Positions 35,123-43,444 of a stretch of 64,000 nucleotides of DNA are shown here, piece by piece. A program made the translations under genes and the position numbers. Every line of letters starts with the position of its first letter. Positions within the stretch are counted from its first letter, which is position 1. Source of the DNA: Brachybacterium sp. Z12 (lineage in GTDB: Bacteria; Actinomycetota; Actinomycetes; Actinomycetales; Dermabacteraceae); the NCBI RefSeq assembly GCF_014400405.1, contig NZ_CP060496.1, forward strand, positions 1,550,001-1,614,000, written 5' to 3'. Under the pieces are notes generated by a model. It had not been told where the DNA came from. It did no database searches and worked only from the letters and a program-made list of their open reading frames with translations.

Positions 35123-35394
35123 ATGATCGGTGGAGCGAACCCGGTGGGCAGGGCGCGTCAGGAACTGCGGCAGCTCTTCCCGGACGATGAGGACTTCGAG
35201 GGCGCCGTCGAATGGGCGCGCCGGGTGTTCGCAGCAGAGCAGATCGACGCGGATTCCGCGTCGCTGCGCTCCGTACGGGCGCTGCGCAAGAACGATCGTC
35301 GGCTGAGCAGGATCGCCGCCCGATATCTGGCAGAAGCTGCTGCCGGGAAGCGGCCGGGGAGCGCACGTCCTCCTTCAACCCGCATCTGGAGTGA
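35123..35394 (+). CDS. Small protein of unknown function (one probable frame error)
   Basis: About 90 residues after correction, helical, with no recognised domain: an acidic N-terminal half (LFPDDEDFEGAVEWARRVF) and a basic C-terminal half (RALRKNDRRLSRIAARYLAEA). The ATG has AGAAGGAG seven to eight bases upstream and a TATGAT hexamer further left, so expression signals are good. The G run at 35356-35359 is probably one base short; with five Gs the protein ends at the TGA at 35392, otherwise it would run on into the qcrB terminator. No neighbour suggests a role. Confidence 0.55.
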
Positions 35395-35475
35395 GCTGCC
35401 GCTCGGTGCCGAGCGAGTACGGGACAAACAGTGGCAAGATGCCTCACCGCTCCCCAGCAGCTGCCCGGGACGTGC

Positions 35476-35510
35476 GAAGGGCCCCGAGGAACAGTTCCTC
35501 GGGGCCCTTC
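35476..35510. terminator. Terminator of the ctaE-qcrCAB operon
   Basis: GAAGGGCCCCGAGGA paired with TTCCTCGGGGCCCTTC around a short loop, 35 bases past the qcrB stop. It also lies downstream of the small rightward gene. Confidence 0.9.
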
Positions 35511-35544
35511 AACGTCTGCGTTCAGCGCAGCCAGAACGGCTCAG

Positions 35545-37224
35545 TCAGTGAGACGACTTCTCCGAGGGGGTCCGGTAGTCCCCGCCGGTGAGCTCGTCAA
35601 TGACGTGCTTCTCGTGGCCGTGATGCTCGAGCGCCTCGCGGAGCTCGGCCGGCGTGACCGGATCGATCCGGTCCTTAAAGAAGAAGCTCGTGGCCTTCGC
35701 ACGGAGCGCGGAGACGCCCTTACCGGCCTTGAGAGGGCGGTAGTCATCGTGCTGCACCAGGACCCAGCGGTCGTACTCGCTCAGCGGTGCATGGATCTCG
35801 ATCATGTTGCCGGTGTCCGTGCGCACGATCCGCGAGGTCTCCTCGCCGTGCAGTGCCAGGTCACGCTTCTGGCGCTGGATCGACAGGCACAGTCGCTTCG
35901 TGATGTAGAACGACAGCACCGGCACCACGAAGAAGCCGATCCGCAGTGCCCAGGTCAGGTCGTTGATCGACAGGTCCAGAGCAATAGCGATCAGGTCGTT
36001 CGTGGCCGCGAGGGCGAGGATCAGGTAGGTCATGATCCAGGCGACCCCGAGGCCGGTTCGGACCGGGGTGTTGTACGGCAGATCGTTGAGGTGATGCTCG
36101 CGATCGTCTCCGGTGACCCATGCCTCGAGGAACGGGTACAGCGCGAGAGCGGCCAGCAGCAGCCCGTAGATGCCCATGGGGATGAGCATGTTCCAGGAGA
36201 GCACGTAGCCGAAGATCGTCGACTCCCAGCCCGGGATCAGGCGCAGCCCGCCGTCGGTCCAGAGCATGTACCAGTCAGGCTGCGAGCCTGCCGAGACGGG
36301 GGAGGGGTCGTAGGGGCCGTAGTTCCACACCCCGTTGATCGAGGTGGTCGCCGAGATCATGGTGATGATCCCGAAGACCAGGAAGAAGAATCCTCCGGCC
36401 TTGGCCGCGTAGACCGGGAACACCGGGAACCCGACCACGTTGCGCTCGGTGCGACCCGGGCCGGGGTACTGCGTGTGCTTGTGCAGCACGAGCAGCACCA
36501 GGTGGATCGCGATCAGTCCGAGGATCATCGCGGGGACCAGCAGGATATGGACGGTGAACAGTCGCGGGATGATGTCGGTGCCGGGGAACTCGCCGCCGAA
36601 CATGAGCATCACCAGGTACGTGCCCACCACGGGCATGGACTTCATCAGCCCTTCGACGACGCGCAGGCCGTTGCCGGAGAGCACGTCATCGGGGAGGGAG
36701 TAGCCGGAGAAGCCGGCAACCATGCCCAGGACCATGAGGGTGAAGCCCACGAGCCAGTTGAGCTCGCGCGGCTTGCGGAACGCACCGGTGAAGAACACGC
36801 GGAACATGTGCACGAAGATCGCGACCATGAACACGAGTGCAGACCAGTGGTGCATCTGGCGGAACAGCAGGCCGCCGGTGACCTCGAACGAGATCTCGAG
36901 CGTGGACTCATAGGCGCGAGACATCGTGGCGCCCTGCAGCGCCTCGTACGGGCCGTTGTAGACGACCTCCGACATGGAGGGGTCGAAGAACATCGTCAGG
37001 AAGGTTCCCGAGATCAGCAGGATGACGAAGCTGTACAGCGCCACCTCACCGAACATGAACGACCAGTGGTCGGGGAAGATCTTGCGGGCCATGAACTTGA
37101 TGAGGCCGCCGCCGGCGACGCGCTTATCGAGCCAGTCGCCGCCTACTGCGCCGAGCTTGTACACGCGGGAATTGTTCGCGTCGACGGAAGTCTGCTTCCG
37201 GGTGCTGGGAGTCGTGGTCGACAC
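35545..37224 (-). CDS. qcrB: Cytochrome bc1 complex cytochrome b subunit
   Basis: Membrane subunit of the bc1 complex that oxidises menaquinol and carries two b haems. About 559 residues, longer than mitochondrial cytochrome b because of a C-terminal cytosolic extension usual in actinobacteria. Haem-binding His pairs lie in the second and fourth helices (QMHHWSALVFMVAIFVHMFRVF; HILLVPAMILGLIAIHLVLL), and PDWYMLW resembles the Qo-site PEWY motif. The GTG at 37224 gives the natural N-terminus; an ATG at 37236 overlapping the qcrA stop is an alternative. Last gene of the leftward operon. Confidence 0.95.
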   Translation of the reverse strand: MSTTTPSTRKQTSVDANNSRVYKLGAVGGDWLDKRVAGGGLIKFMARKIFPDHWSFMFGEVALYSFVILLISGTFLTMFFDPSMSEVVYNGPYEALQGATMSRAYESTLEISFEVTGGLLFRQMHHWSALVFMVAIFVHMFRVFFTGAFRKPRELNWLVGFTLMVLGMVAGFSGYSLPDDVLSGNGLRVVEGLMKSMPVVGTYLVMLMFGGEFPGTDIIPRLFTVHILLVPAMILGLIAIHLVLLVLHKHTQYPGPGRTERNVVGFPVFPVYAAKAGGFFFLVFGIITMISATTSINGVWNYGPYDPSPVSAGSQPDWYMLWTDGGLRLIPGWESTIFGYVLSWNMLIPMGIYGLLLAALALYPFLEAWVTGDDREHHLNDLPYNTPVRTGLGVAWIMTYLILALAATNDLIAIALDLSINDLTWALRIGFFVVPVLSFYITKRLCLSIQRQKRDLALHGEETSRIVRTDTGNMIEIHAPLSEYDRWVLVQHDDYRPLKAGKGVSALRAKATSFFFKDRIDPVTPAELREALEHHGHEKHVIDELTGGDYRTPSEKSSH

Positions 37225-37228
37225 GTGA

Positions 37229-38298
37229 TCACACATCCTTGTTCTTGTGGATGTTCCAGAAGCTGGGGCCGATCGGCTCGATGAAGTCGCCGGGGGCCAC
37301 CAGGTATCCCTCGTCGTCGACCTGGATCGGGAGCTGGGGAAGGGGGCGGTGCGCCGGGCCGAAGATCACCTTGGCGCCGTCGGTGACGTCGAAGGTGGAC
37401 TGGTGGCAGGGGCACAGCATGTGGTGGGTCTGCTGCTCGTAGAGAGCGACCGGGCAGCCCACGTGGGTGCAGATCTTGGAGAAGGCCAGCACTCCCTCGA
37501 CACCCATCGCCATGCTGTCCTCGTTCTTGGCGAGCTTGGGGTCGAAGCGCACGATCACGGCCGCGGCCTTCGCACGCTCCTCGATATGGTGCTCGGTCTC
37601 GCTGGTCAGGCCCTCGGGCATGATGTGGAAGATCGAGTTCATCGCGACGTCGGAGAGCTTGATCGGCGTGCCGTCGTGATCGCGGGCGAGGCGCTGGCCC
37701 GGGTTGTGGCCCCAGAAGGTGTGGTGGAGCTTGTTGCCCGGCAGTGGGCCGAGCGTCGACAGCGGAGCCAGCACGGCGATCGGAAGCGCTGCCAGAGCGG
37801 CGACCATCGCGGTGACGATCACGGGGCGACGGGCGATGCCCGACTCCTCGAGGCCGTCGTTGATGATGCCGACGGCGGCCTCGCGGGTTTCGTCGGAGCT
37901 GCGGATGTCGTGCCGCTCCTCGACCATCTCTTCATCGGGCATGAGGGTCTTGGCCCAGTGCACGGCGGCCGCACCGATGAAGAACACGGCGATCGCGAGT
38001 CCGAGGCCGATGGTGAGGTTCGACCACCACAGGGCGCTGGGGCTCTTCTCCTCCGCGAAGAGGTTGATGCCGGTGGGCGTGACGAGGAAGTACGCCGCGA
38101 TGAAGAGGACCGTGCCCACGACGCTCAGCAGGAACATGCTGGCGACGATGAGCTCCGCGCGCTTCTCCGCGGCCTTCGAGATATCCGCCTGGCGATGGAC
38201 ATGGGGAGGCAGGCCCGGGTTCGGGAAGCCGCCACCCTCCTTGGAGGAGATGGCGCTCACGCCGCTGGCGGGGAGCTGCCGTCGAGGTTGTTGTTCAT
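37229..38298 (-). CDS. qcrA: Rieske iron-sulfur subunit of cytochrome bc1 (one frame error near the start)
   Basis: Carries the 2Fe-2S cluster that takes the first electron from menaquinol. About 356 residues after correction, with three N-terminal transmembrane helices as in other actinobacteria, then the Rieske domain with CTHVGC and CPCHQS cluster ligands. The frame can start at GTG 38260, but ATG 38298 is preferred: restoring one base in the G run 38270-38273 joins MNNNLDGSSPASG to the known frame, giving an N-terminus of family length and a start 8 bases after qcrC. The stop is next to qcrB. Confidence 0.93.
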
Positions 38299-38306
38299 GC
38301 TCGCAT

Positions 38307-39106
38307 TCACTTGGCCTTCGCCCCCAGCCACACTGCGCAGCCCAGGAGCAGGGACAGAACGATCGTCCACACGTACAGGCCCTCGGTCACCGGACCGAGC
38401 GAGCCCAGGGAGATACCGCCGGGGAGCCCGTCTCATCGAGGGTCTCGAGGTACCTGATGACGTCGCGCTTGTCCGACGGGGAGAGGTTGGTGTCGTTGAA
38501 GACCGGCATGTTCTGCGGGCCGGTCTCCATGGCCTCGTAGACGTGCTTGGATTCCAGGCCGACAACCGGGGGTGCGTACTTGCCGCGGGTCAGGGCACCG
38601 CCGGCACCGGCAGCGTTGTGGCACATGGCGCAGTTGATCCGGAAGATCTCGCCACCCTTGGTGGCATCACCCTTGCTGGTGTCGAGCCACTCCTCGTCGG
38701 GAACCGCGGGACCGGGGCCGAGCGAGGCCACGTAGGCGGCCAGCTGGCGGGTCTGCTCCTCGTTCATCTGCGGGGGCTTGCGGGCGGCCTGCGCGCCGGC
38801 GGACTGCATCGGCATGCGGCCGGTGCCCACCTGGAAATCGACCGAGGCGGCGCCCACACCGATCAGGGACGGGCCGATGGTGCCGCCATCGGCGTCGAGG
38901 AGACCTTCCGCGTTGCGGCCGTGGCAGGTCGCGCAGTTGGCGAGGAACAGCGCCTCGCCAGCGTCGACGTCATCCTCTGTGTAGGCCTCGGCCTGGGCCG
39001 TCTGCGGCTGCAGGGCGGCATACAGCCCGCCGGTCGCGACGAGCGCGAGCAACAGGATCACGAGTAGCGCCATCGGGTGATGACGACGTGCGGCGAGAGC
39101 CTTCAC
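38307..39106 (-). CDS. qcrC: Di-haem cytochrome c subunit of bc1 (one frame error)
   Basis: Passes electrons from the Rieske protein directly to CtaC, replacing a soluble cytochrome c. About 266 residues after correction. An N-terminal membrane anchor or signal helix (PMALLVILLLALVATGGLYAAL) is followed by two c-type haem motifs, CATCH and CAMCH, and a C-terminal transmembrane helix (LYVWTIVLSLLLGCAVWLG). The G run at 38421-38424 needs a fifth base to reach that helix. GTG at 39106 is chosen because it directly precedes the anchor and has GAGG upstream. Confidence 0.94.
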
Positions 39107-39199
39107 GGTTCGGACCTCGATTCGTGGAGGGGGTGGACTGAGCGGTGACGGGGGAAGGGGGACGCAACGGGCCTGAGCGGCCGTGTGCGTCACCGGGGA

Positions 39200-39934
39200 T
39201 CAGAAGATCCTCCAGTTGAAGTCGACCGGGACTGCATGGCCGGAGTTCCCGAGCGTCATGATCGGATCGAGCATGTACACGATGAAGAACAGCACGACCC
39301 AGACCACATCCACGAAGTGCCAGTAGTACGAGATGCAGATCGCGGAGACCTGCTCATGGGCCGTGAACTGATCCGCCGCGTAGGCCCGCATGAGGACCAT
39401 CAGGAAGGCGATCAGGCCGCCGATCACGTGAATGCCGTGGAAGCCGGTGGAGAGGTAAAACACCGAGCTGAAGGGCGAGGATGACATCGTCACGCCGTGG
39501 TGGACGAGCTCGGCGTACTCGTACGCCTGACCGGACACGAAAATCGCGCCGAGGATGAAGGTGAGCGTGTACCACTCGATCATCCCCCAGCCGGCGATGT
39601 TGAAGATCGAGCCCTCACGGCGCTTTCGCGGAGTGAAGGTGGCACCGTTGGGCCACCGGCCCTCGGCGATGTAGACGCCGATCTGACAGGTCACGGAGCT
39701 GAACACAAGGATCGAGGTGTTCAGCAGCGCGAAACCATGGGTGAAGTTCGACTGACCTTCGGAGAAGGTGTCCGGCGCCATCGAGCGCAGGGTGAACAAC
39801 ATGGCGAACAGGCCGCCGAAGAACATCAACTCGCTGGCAAGCCAGACGAGGGTGCCGATCTGCGTCGGGTTCGGGCGGCCGACCGCTGGGGTGGCAGCGG
39901 GGGCTGAGCGCTCAGGCAAGGTCGCAGTAGTCAC
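39200..39934 (-). CDS. ctaE: Cytochrome c oxidase subunit III
   Basis: Membrane subunit of the aa3 oxidase. 244 residues with about five to seven transmembrane helices, including FYLSTGFHGIHVIGG and SYYWHFVDVVWVVLFF, which mark the family. It is the first gene of the leftward ctaE-qcrC-qcrA-qcrB operon, so oxidase and bc1 subunits are co-expressed. The GTG at 39934 has CATAAT six bases upstream and no ribosome-binding site, which suggests a leaderless mRNA. Confidence 0.96.
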   Translation of the reverse strand: MTTATLPERSAPAATPAVGRPNPTQIGTLVWLASELMFFGGLFAMLFTLRSMAPDTFSEGQSNFTHGFALLNTSILVFSSVTCQIGVYIAEGRWPNGATFTPRKRREGSIFNIAGWGMIEWYTLTFILGAIFVSGQAYEYAELVHHGVTMSSSPFSSVFYLSTGFHGIHVIGGLIAFLMVLMRAYAADQFTAHEQVSAICISYYWHFVDVVWVVLFFIVYMLDPIMTLGNSGHAVPVDFNWRIF

Positions 39935-39940
39935 GTCACC

Positions 39941-39946
39941 ATTATG
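39941..39946 (-). promoter_or_regulatory. Probable -10 element for the ctaE-qcrCAB operon
   Basis: CATAAT on the minus strand, then six bases, then the ctaE GTG. The most AT-rich hexamer in this spacer. Confidence 0.5.
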
Positions 39947-40169
39947 TCGTGTCGTCAGATTCGGTGTGCCGGTACACGACGACCGGGCACATCGCGGGGC
40001 CTGCGCCCCGGGCGGACCGGGCCATCATATCTCTCCTGACGTCGTGTCACGAACCCAGACACGCATCGATAGCCCCAGGTGGTCCGCCATGTGCGGGGCC
40101 GTGACCGTTCCGTGATCCGCACCGTGATCAGGTCGACGATCAGCGGTGTGCAGATGCGATGATCGGAGC

Positions 40170-41252
40170 ATGAACGAGAACACCCCAACCTGGTCCAGGA
40201 TCACGGCGCAGCTCGTGCGCGGCGAGGAGCTCGACGGTCCTGCGGCGTCGTGGGCGATGGACGAGGTCATGTCGGGGAACGCGACTCCGGTGCAGCTGGC
40301 GGGCTTCCTCGTCGCGCTGCAGTCCAAGGGTGTCACCAGCACGGAGCTCGAGGCACTGGCCGATTCGATGATCGAACATGCCCGCGCGGTGGACGCGCCC
40401 GCGCAGGCGATCGACATCGTCGGGACCGGTGGCGACCTCGCGCAGACCGTGAACATCTCCACCATGGCATCCGTGGTGATCGCCGCCACGGGGCGGACCG
40501 TGGTGAAGCACGGCAACCGTGCCTCGACCTCGAAATCCGGTTCGGCGGACGTGCTGGAGGCCCTCGGCATCCGCCTGGACCTGCCGGTGTCTCAGGTCGA
40601 GGAGCTGGTGAGCCGTATCGGCATGACTTTCCTCTTCGCCCAGGTCTTCCACCCCTCGATGAAATATGCGGCGGAGGCGCGACGGGGTCTGGGGATCCCC
40701 ACGGTGATGAACATCCTGGGACCGATCACGAACCCCGCTCGCCCGCGGGCGAGCGCCGTGGGTGTCGCCGATCCGACGATCGCTCCCACGGTGGCCGGTG
40801 TCTTCGCCTCACGGGGGACCAGTGCGCTGGTCTTCCGCGGCCAGGACGGGCTGGATGAGCTGACGGTCACTGCTCCCTCCGACATCTGGGAGGTGCGGGG
40901 AGGCGAGGTCCGACGGCATGTGCTGGACCCCGCTGTGCTGGTGGACGTCCCGCGCAGCGGGCATGACTCGCTGCGGGGAGGGACCGCAGAGGAGAACGCC
41001 CAGGTGGCGCGCGACCTCTACGCGGGACTCCGCCACGGCAGGATGGGACCGATCCGCGACGCGGTGCTGCTCAACGCCGCCGCAGGTGTCGTCGCGTTCG
41101 ACGGGATCGGTCAGCCGGCAGAGGACGGATTCGAAGAGCGTTTCGTCGCTGCGTTCGATGAGGTCGTGAACACGCTCGATTCAGGTCGACCCGCCGAGCT
41201 GATCAACCGTTGGGCCGCAGCCTCGCAGGACGCCTTCGAACGGCAGGGCTGA
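40170..41252 (+). CDS. trpD: Anthranilate phosphoribosyltransferase
   Basis: Joins anthranilate and PRPP in tryptophan synthesis. 360 residues, intact. Motifs: DIVGTGGD near residue 88, KHGNRASTSKSGSADVLEALG near 120, and NILGPITNPARP near 190. No other trp gene is nearby, so it is an orphan locus as in other actinobacteria, where it also faces ctaE. GATGAT lies six bases before the ATG and GGAG two bases before it; either a leaderless or a short-leader mRNA is possible. Confidence 0.96.
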   Translation: MNENTPTWSRITAQLVRGEELDGPAASWAMDEVMSGNATPVQLAGFLVALQSKGVTSTELEALADSMIEHARAVDAPAQAIDIVGTGGDLAQTVNISTMASVVIAATGRTVVKHGNRASTSKSGSADVLEALGIRLDLPVSQVEELVSRIGMTFLFAQVFHPSMKYAAEARRGLGIPTVMNILGPITNPARPRASAVGVADPTIAPTVAGVFASRGTSALVFRGQDGLDELTVTAPSDIWEVRGGEVRRHVLDPAVLVDVPRSGHDSLRGGTAEENAQVARDLYAGLRHGRMGPIRDAVLLNAAAGVVAFDGIGQPAEDGFEERFVAAFDEVVNTLDSGRPAELINRWAAASQDAFERQG

Positions 41253-41283
41253 GGAACGGATCGGGCCTCCGGCCCGGATCGAC

Positions 41284-41316
41284 AGGAAGCCCCCGACCAC
41301 CGGTCGGGGGCTTCCT
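41284..41316. terminator. Bidirectional terminator after trpD
   Basis: AGGAAGCCCCCGACC and the complementary GGTCGGGGGCTTCCT meet across a very short loop, between convergent genes. Confidence 0.92.
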
Positions 41317-41349
41317 GCATATGACGGGCACGGCCCGGCTCCGGGAGGT

Positions 41350-41631
41350 TCAGCCGTCGATGCCCAGATCGAACGCAGCATCCATATCCTGCTTCGAGTA
41401 GGTCTTGAAGGCGATGTTCGTGGTCGTGTCCAGCACCCCGTCCACCTTGCTCAGCGAATCGGCGATGACCGTGGCGAGGTCCTCGTGCGCCCGCACGCGC
41501 GCCACCGCGATCAGATCCACATCGCCGGTGACGGAGTAGACCTGCTCGATGCCGTCGATGTCCACGACCGCCTGAGCGACCTCGGGGATGCGGCTGGGCT
41601 CGACGACGATCGAGACGATGGCGGTGATCAT
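41350..41631 (-). CDS. Lrp/AsnC-type ligand-binding (RAM) domain protein without HTH
   Basis: 93 residues forming only the effector-binding RAM domain of Lrp/AsnC regulators (MITAIVSIVVEPSRIPEVAQ..., GDVDLIAVARVRAHEDL). No DNA-binding domain is present. Stand-alone RAM proteins may bind amino acids or modify other Lrp regulators. Proximity to trpD is conserved in actinobacteria and may hint at amino-acid sensing, but that is inference. ATG start; a GAAGGAG-like site lies six bases upstream. Confidence 0.85.
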   Translation of the reverse strand: MITAIVSIVVEPSRIPEVAQAVVDIDGIEQVYSVTGDVDLIAVARVRAHEDLATVIADSLSKVDGVLDTTTNIAFKTYSKQDMDAAFDLGIDG

Positions 41632-41680
41632 GGCTTCTCCTTCGACAGGGCGCCGGGCGCGCCGGGACGTTGACCCGAGC

Positions 41681-43348
41681 CTATGCCGCCTCCTGGCCCC
41701 CGGTCCGTGCGAAGCGCCGAGCGAGGTGCTCTTGATCGAAGCGGGCGCGGGCAGGGACCTGCCAGGTCCCGTCGACGAGCACTGTGCGCATGCCCTCGCT
41801 CTCCAGCCAGCCCAGAATGATCTCGGCCTCCTGGTGGTAGCCCTGGCAGAGCGGTGCGGCCAGCTCAGCCTCCCCGGTCCCGGTCAGGGCCAGAGAACGT
41901 GCGAACGGAAGGGGATCCTTGTGCGCCGGCACCAGGGTGGTCCCGGAGTAGCGCCCGTGCCGCACCGCGAGCAGCTCCCATCCACGGCCTCCGATGACGG
42001 CCTCGGTGCTGGGTCGGGCGGCGATGAGCAGCGGCACCGCAGCGAGCGCCCGGAGGCGAGATGCGCGATGCGCTGCGGAGAGATAGGTCAGCGCGAGCTT
42101 GCGCAGCTTCTCCGCGTCTTCGTAGCGCCCGGCATCGACGTGGGCGCGGAGACGGGCCGCGACATGGTCGAGCACCTCGCGCGGGTCATCATCGACCATG
42201 GCCCGTCGGAGGCGCCCGCGATGGCTGTGCAGCGATGCGGGTGCGCCGCCCCGCGCCCCGGCCTCGAGCGACGCGCCGCGCCCCAGGATCGCATCGGTGA
42301 GCAGGCCTCGCAGCGGCTCGACATCGTGACGGGAGGTGAGCGGACCGATCTGGGCGGAGCCGTCGGCCTCGGACCGTGCCAGCCGTGCGGCCCGCAGGCC
42401 CTGCGAATCCGAGCCGAGTCGCAGCCAGTGGGCCTTGTCGGGGGTGAGACCGTGTCGATTCGAGGGCGGCTTCTCCTGCGCGATGATCCTCAGCTCCCGC
42501 ACCCGCGCCTCGGTGGGAGTGGCGCACTCGATCACGCCGATCGATTCCGCGCGGGGAAGCATGTCGAGGACCTTGCGGCGGGTCTCCGCGGCCGTGAAGT
42601 AGGTGCGGACCCGCGAGCGCAGGTTGCGTGAGGTCCCGACGTAGAGGACAGCGCCCTGGGCGTCGAGGAACCGGTAGACGCCCGGTACGGCGGGGATCTG
42701 CGCGGCCAGATGCTTCTTGCGCAGCTGGGCGGGGCTCGCCCGGCGATGGGCGCCGCTGAGGTCCTCGAGCGTGGAGGCGCCCGTCGGCCCGAGCCGTTCG
42801 ATGATCGCGTGGAGGACGTCGACGGTGGCGCGGGCATCGGACAGCGCCCGGTGATCCGGGGTGATGCTCGCCCCGACGTGTGCGGCGAGGGTGGAGAGCT
42901 TGTGGTCACGGACCTCGTCCCGGCGGAACACGGCCCGCGCGAGCGTGAGGGTGTCCAGCACCCGGGGCTTCGTCCATGCGATCTCGCAGGCCGCCGCCTG
43001 GGTGCTGAGGAAGGAGATGTCGAAGCGGGCGTTGTGCGCGACCAGCGCAGCATCGCCCACGAAGTCCAGGAACATCGGCAGCACTGTGCGGATGGAGGGT
43101 GCGCCGGCCACGGAGGCGTCCGTGATCCCGGTCAGCGAGGCGATGTAGGCAGGGATCGGTCTCTCGGGGTCGACGAAGGAGCGGAACTCCCCGAGCACCT
43201 CGCCACCGCGGACCTTCACGGCACCGATCTCGGTGATTGCGTCTCCTGCGGGATCCGTGCCGGTGGTCTCGAGGTCCACCACTACCAGCGTGGCTTCGGC
43301 CAGCGGGGTCCCGAGATCGTCGAAGCTCAGCTGGCGGCGTGCAGACAT
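41681..43348 (-). CDS. DEDD exonuclease fused to GIY-YIG endonuclease domain
   Basis: 555 residues, intact. Residues 15-185 are a DnaQ/epsilon-like 3'-5' exonuclease with [11 protein letters not shown] (first Asp/Glu), [13 protein letters not shown] and [11 protein letters not shown] (late His and Asp). Residues 215-300 are a UvrC/Cho-like GIY-YIG domain ([31 protein letters not shown]). The C-terminal half has an UvrB/UvrC-motif-like region ([15 protein letters not shown]) and unassigned sequence. Likely a DNA repair nuclease acting beside UvrABC. Actinobacteria carry this fusion at the same position. Adjacent to fadD on the same strand but with about 90 bases between them. Confidence 0.9.
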   Translation of the reverse strand: MSARRQLSFDDLGTPLAEATLVVVDLETTGTDPAGDAITEIGAVKVRGGEVLGEFRSFVDPERPIPAYIASLTGITDASVAGAPSIRTVLPMFLDFVGDAALVAHNARFDISFLSTQAAACEIAWTKPRVLDTLTLARAVFRRDEVRDHKLSTLAAHVGASITPDHRALSDARATVDVLHAIIERLGPTGASTLEDLSGAHRRASPAQLRKKHLAAQIPAVPGVYRFLDAQGAVLYVGTSRNLRSRVRTYFTAAETRRKVLDMLPRAESIGVIECATPTEARVRELRIIAQEKPPSNRHGLTPDKAHWLRLGSDSQGLRAARLARSEADGSAQIGPLTSRHDVEPLRGLLTDAILGRGASLEAGARGGAPASLHSHRGRLRRAMVDDDPREVLDHVAARLRAHVDAGRYEDAEKLRKLALTYLSAAHRASRLRALAAVPLLIAARPSTEAVIGGRGWELLAVRHGRYSGTTLVPAHKDPLPFARSLALTGTGEAELAAPLCQGYHQEAEIILGWLESEGMRTVLVDGTWQVPARARFDQEHLARRFARTGGQEAA

Positions 43349-43444
43349 GGCCGAAGCGTACGACGCGGCCCCGACGCTCGAACCGGAGCGGCGCGGTGCG
43401 CGCTCGTGTCGACCGTCGGGGCCGCTGCGGCGGCCCTCAGGGGG

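Noticed and set aside
35431..37284. A 617-codon plus-strand open frame opposite qcrB
   Set aside because: Its composition (His, Asp, Gln, Val-rich) is typical of an antisense shadow frame. The minus strand carries cytochrome b.
37247..39067. A 606-codon open frame on the plus strand opposite qcrA and qcrC
   Set aside because: It is a mirror of the real genes in a GC-rich genome. The opposite strand encodes haem and Rieske motifs without doubt, and the plus-strand frame matches nothing.
43418..43437. Hairpin GGGCCGC/GCGGCCC just past fadD
   Set aside because: Short and without support beyond GC pairing; too common in this genome to call a terminator.
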